Part shown: in pieces, positions 60,001 to 64,000 of the stretch | Position numbering within the stretch: the first letter of the stretch is position 1 | Layout: each line of letters starts with the position of its first letter | Source of the DNA: Orthonyx spaldingii | Taxonomy: Eukaryota > Chordata > Aves > Passeriformes > Orthonychidae | Direction: 5' to 3' | Assembly (NCBI GenBank): GCA_013397795.1 | Contig: VZTJ01002654.1 | Span: forward strand, 216,909-280,908 | DNA length: 64,000 nt | The notes under the pieces: generated by a model | What the model was told of the DNA's origin: nothing | Seen by the model: only the letters and a program-made list of their open reading frames with translations | The model's database searches: none | Translations under genes and position numbers: made by a program

Positions 60001-63000
60001 CCAAATCCTCCAGGGATGATGTTCCCATAAGGCATACAGGGACTAATTTATTGCTGTTTTGCATTCTGACCCAGGGCATTGAAAGGATAGCGGATTACAG
60101 CCCCACTGGGACAGAATACAGAGCCATTGCTCTAGCTGTCAGTGCACTTACACCCATTCCCTGTTAGAACAGCCTGCACTTTTGAGGGCCTAATGACCAA
60201 TTAGTGCTAATTACATAAATGAGGACTGCTATTTTGGACAGCCAGCTGTGATGGAGTAATGGTAGGCAAGGTGCTTGGGCCAGGCTAGGTTCTGTTGGGG
60301 GCAGCAGCATGGTCAGTCCCCCCTGGGACAGACTAGCCCAGCTCCTCCAGTGCTGCAGGGGAACAGGGGCTATGCCCAGGCACACAGACAGCTCGGGACA
60401 GGACAGAAGGGATGCAGAAGCCCCAGGTGTGCCCCCCTTTGGGTTTCCATGGGTGCCACAGACCCCAGCAGCAGCCAGCAGACACAGCAGGGATCCACCC
60501 ATGCAGCAGGATGAGGGGATGGCAGGCAATCTTATTCTGACCTGCTGCAAACTGCCCGCTTCAAGGCTGTGCCAGGTGTCATAGCTGGGCCTCGAGTCAT
60601 TTCTCTGTTCCTGCTTCAATGCTTGTGACTGCCACCGTTCATGGAGAGCCTTGCCAAGGGAAGTCCTTCACAGTCACAAGCACTGTGTGAGAAGAGGCTG
60701 CTTTTCCTCTACCTTCCCCATAGAAAGAGGATTATATCATGAAGTTGTGTGCAATAAGATGATATGGATTTAAGTTTCCTGTTCCATTCTCTTGGGGGAC
60801 CAGAGAACAGGAATGATATGAGAAATCCTACATGAACCATGGATACAACAGAAAACAAAAACAATCTGCTGCACCTCTGAAAATACAGGTAAGACACAGT
60901 ATTACCAGACAGTTGAATTTCTACACAGAAAGACTATGTGGACAGTCCTCAATCTCTAGGAGAATTCTTTCAAGAGAAGCAGCCACTTTTCTCATTATGA
61001 AGGGGCAATTAAAACAAAGGAAATGAGCTGTCTTCCCATATTTCTATGAGCTAGCACCTCCCTTACCTGAGAGAAAGGTAGGTTAGTCCCAATGGTTCAG
61101 CCCTGAGGCTGCAAAGTTTAGTCTCGACTCTGCTGCTGCTGGGCCATGGGGCATCTCAGATAATAGCTGAGAAATACCCCCCCACGTTGGAAGGTGACAA
61201 GCTTCTTGATAGCACCTGCCAAGTTCTGCTGCTCTGCATACGGTGAGTCCATGAGCCAGCTCAGAGGCTTCACTCAGTGCAGCTCTTTAAAGATCAACAT
61301 AAAGGTAAACAAAAAATGTGAGCAGTCATTAAACACTTGACAATGGTGACATTTGATTTCTAATTTCCTGGTCTCAGATTACACACTGATGATCCCTTTT
61401 CACTCTTAGAAAGCCCCATGTGATGGGCAGCTGGAATTGGTTTTTTTTCAGGCCAAGCACCCCTGTTCCTCTTTTACAGACTGAGACCATAGTCTGTTGA
61501 CCCCTGGGAGCCCATTACACTTTGCCATATGCTCTATCTAGGCAGGATCTGAGACGTCTAGGCATCAGTCTCTCACTGCGCTGCTCCTAGCTGGCTGAAC
61601 CTGCTGTGCCAGGTCCTCTGATGAGCTGTGCCTTCTGTTTCCCTGAGGAGACATCAGAGGTACATCACCTGCCTACAGAGCTACTTAGGGTGGTATGCAG
61701 AAGTTGAATTCGAGAGATTTTTTTGTTGACTTTGTTTAAAGAAAAAGACTCAGAGAACTGGTCAAATCACATGGAATATCTTTTACTGAAAGCAGAATTT
61801 TATACAGTGGCTTTAAAGAAAATCTTCTGCATAAATATTCCTTTCCTATATAATTAATCTTTAGGATCTATGGAAAAAGGTATACAGAAAACAGTTTTCT
61901 TGTTCTAACTACTTCAGTTTTAGCTGAGAAGAAAATATTTCTGCATGCAGTTAGAGAAAAAGTTTGCCAGGTATTTCTTTGTTGTCACTAAAGTACGAAT
62001 AGTGACATTCTGGACCAGTGGAGGTCAGGAGAAATTTTTGTCCTGGTTTTTTCTATACTCTAGAGTTTCCATTGGAGTGAGGCTGTGGAAGCTGAGAGGT
62101 CTTATATGGCATGTCACTGTCTGGCTGCTTGAATTTAACCATGGAAGGATGTCTCAAGGGTACCAACATTGTCTTCCTAAATTTCAACCCCGTTGCATAT
62201 TTAAAATTGGCAACTAGTTTAAGGAATCAAAGTAATCTTAATTTGAAGTATTTTACGTTACCTCATTAGATTCAATATTAATTTCTTCGTCATCTCAGCT
62301 CAATTATATTTCCATTTCAAATTATTTATCTCTGTTAATTCTAATCAATTTTATATTTTGCTAACAACAAATATGATCTTGATGGGTGGCTGGAGCACTT
62401 GAAGGTCACTGCAGCAGGCAAGTGACCCTGTGACAGACCATCGCACAGCACGTGTCCTGCACAAGGCAAGTCGCCCGTGGGAATGCACAACCTGTCAGGA
62501 GACATGGGTATCTTTATTGCTGCACTTTCCTCATCTTCTGGAGTTTGAAACAACTGTCACAAAAGCAAAGGCTCTTCTCACTGGATCAGATACTGAAGAC
62601 TGCAGTAACTGGAGACACCTTCCCTGGCTCATCAAGGCTCAGTGTGCAAGGTGGCTCACCTGGCTGAACATGTGCACTTTCATTTTTAATTCCTTCGCTA
62701 CCACAGAAAAGGGATCCCTGAGTGCCAGGCAAAGCTCTTGCTCTGTAATTCATGACCAAGACCGGGCCAACATGAGAACCATCCTGCACCAGGGCAGCAG
62801 GTGCCCTGAGGTATTGGCTATGTTTGCTGCAGCACCAGAGACCCTGGGGAAATCCACTTGCAAATTGTATTTAAAATAATAACCCATGGGGCGTATTGTG
62901 CTGCAGGAAGAACTGCCTTGAGGGGGAGAGGATTGCAAGAGACCACCAAAGCCTGCTGGTTTGAGGACCAGCTGCTTCAGCAGAATCCCGGCAAATTGCA

Positions 63001-64000
63001 TGCAGCTGGTTTCTGGTGTCTCCTTCTGCCTTATCCTGAGGTTTTCCTTGTGTCATTGACCATCACCTGGCCAAGAGCTGTTGTAAGTTTCATTTGCATG
63101 CTCAAAGCACATTTAAAGAGATGCTGTCATTTTTCCAAACAGAGAAGACGATCTGCTAATATACTGGATAATGTGTTACACTGTAACAAAATGCCAGAAT
63201 GAACAATTGTCCTGAAAAATCATTAAAAAGAAAAATTAAACTATAAAGTACAATCAGCCTTTGAATGTAAAATCACAATTTAAACTCACATTCAATGAAG
63301 ACATAGGCATAAAGAGAATCAGAAATGTTTAAAATAATTATGTACTTTAACAGAACCTAAAGTATTCTTTGATGTCTAAAGTTTTAACAAGTGAAATAAA
63401 AGTACAACGGATTATGAGACCACATCTCCAGAAGGTGGGTTTTGAAAAGAAAATGCTATCATGAGATTTCCCATCACAATTACAAAAATGCAGCAGAGTG
63501 CTTGCTTCCAGAACTGAAATACCAGCTTTTTTGATGTGAAAATGACACTGCCAGAGGAAAAAAAAATCTCTGTTCTATGTTTCTGATGCATTGACAGACT
63601 CCGACACTTTCAGTTAGAGCTATCCAGCTAGGAAAGACAAATGAGAATTTTTGTAAGGAAAGATGGATTCCAAGTGCTGTTATTTATAGTTTATTACTGG
63701 CCTACTTATATTTGTATTGTTACAGTTATGTTGACTGTTAAAAAGTACTGGATTACCCCATGAGAATTTCAGAGTGTGTTATGAAAAATAAGGATGTAGA
63801 AATTCCCAGCAAATGAAAAGTAAACTTATGAAAGCCCATATGTCTTAGAGTTGAAAAGCATAGCTGAATTTAAACTTGAATCTTTGAGTGAAATATGTAA
63901 AATATAACATAAGGTACTTTAAAAATGATGAATGCCAAAGGATCTGAGTATTGGATGTGTCCTCAAAGAGAATCTTTGCCTTGTTCTCTCCTTGGGCTTT
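57007..64000. other. Unique non-coding DNA to the window end
   Basis: No gene or repeat family recognised across about 7 kb except the tandem duplication at 58644. A T13 run lies near 58337. GC-richer patches at 60240-60620 and 62390-62840 contain only unremarkable frames; the 149-codon frame at 62430-62879 begins at GTG rather than ATG. The final 900 bp is AT-rich and featureless. Confidence 0.5.
58644..58711. repeat. 34-bp tandem duplication, two copies
   Basis: Copy 1 (58644-58677) and copy 2 (58678-58711) share 'ctgacatccct' and 'atttg'/'atttggg' cores and agree at most positions. A short plus-strand frame crosses both copies and repeats a SLSQSH/TSLS-like pattern, with no sign of being coding. 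Confidence 0.85.

Noticed and set aside
62430..62879. 149-codon plus-strand open frame
   Set aside because: It starts at GTG, shows no homology or domain, and has no splice or promoter context.

Overview
The window reads as bird nuclear DNA, most likely from a perching bird (Passeriformes). The repeats say so: five CR1 LINE pieces with the avian CR1 reverse-transcriptase C-terminus or 3' end, three LTRs of the avian ERV family that opens TGTATTGGGT and closes GGTCAACCCAC, and one truncated SINE with a tRNA-Ile-derived head and a CR1-type tail, as in the passerine TguSINE1 family. I see nothing bacterial, viral-episomal or organellar.

No host protein-coding gene can be supported. There is no recognisable protein family outside the retroelements, and no open frame longer than about 210 codons. 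The longest frames begin at non-ATG codons or run through repeats. The window is therefore either intergenic (gene-desert-like) or inside a long intron. The sequence alone does not show which.

Layout. 1-8 kb: an LTR fragment (714-1075) in unique AT-rich DNA. 8-15 kb: CR1 on the minus strand (7941-8467), a CR1 reverse-transcriptase fragment on the plus strand (13416-13690), then a complete solo LTR with a perfect 5-bp target duplication (14515-15087). 15-26 kb: mostly unique DNA, a second, more decayed solo LTR of the same family and orientation (22068-22622), an LTR of another family ending near 25703, and a 24-bp minisatellite (25800-25906). 26-42 kb: unique DNA, an old CR1 3' end (32647-32826), a CCTCT pentanucleotide array containing a 173-base assembly gap (35068-35326), and CR1 at 41735-42040. 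42-64 kb: a CT microsatellite, a possible decayed minus-strand LTR near 45.6 kb, the SINE (54862-54965), a CR1 3' end (56515-57006) and small tandem duplications.

The repeats do not form an autonomous unit. Each CR1 is 5'-truncated, the LTRs lack internal retroviral genes, and the SINE has lost its A box. I found no convincing new biological system. The most checkable observations are the SINE insertion, the paired solo LTRs with different degrees of promoter decay, the gap in the pentanucleotide array, the minisatellite, and a few unexplained exon-like frames.
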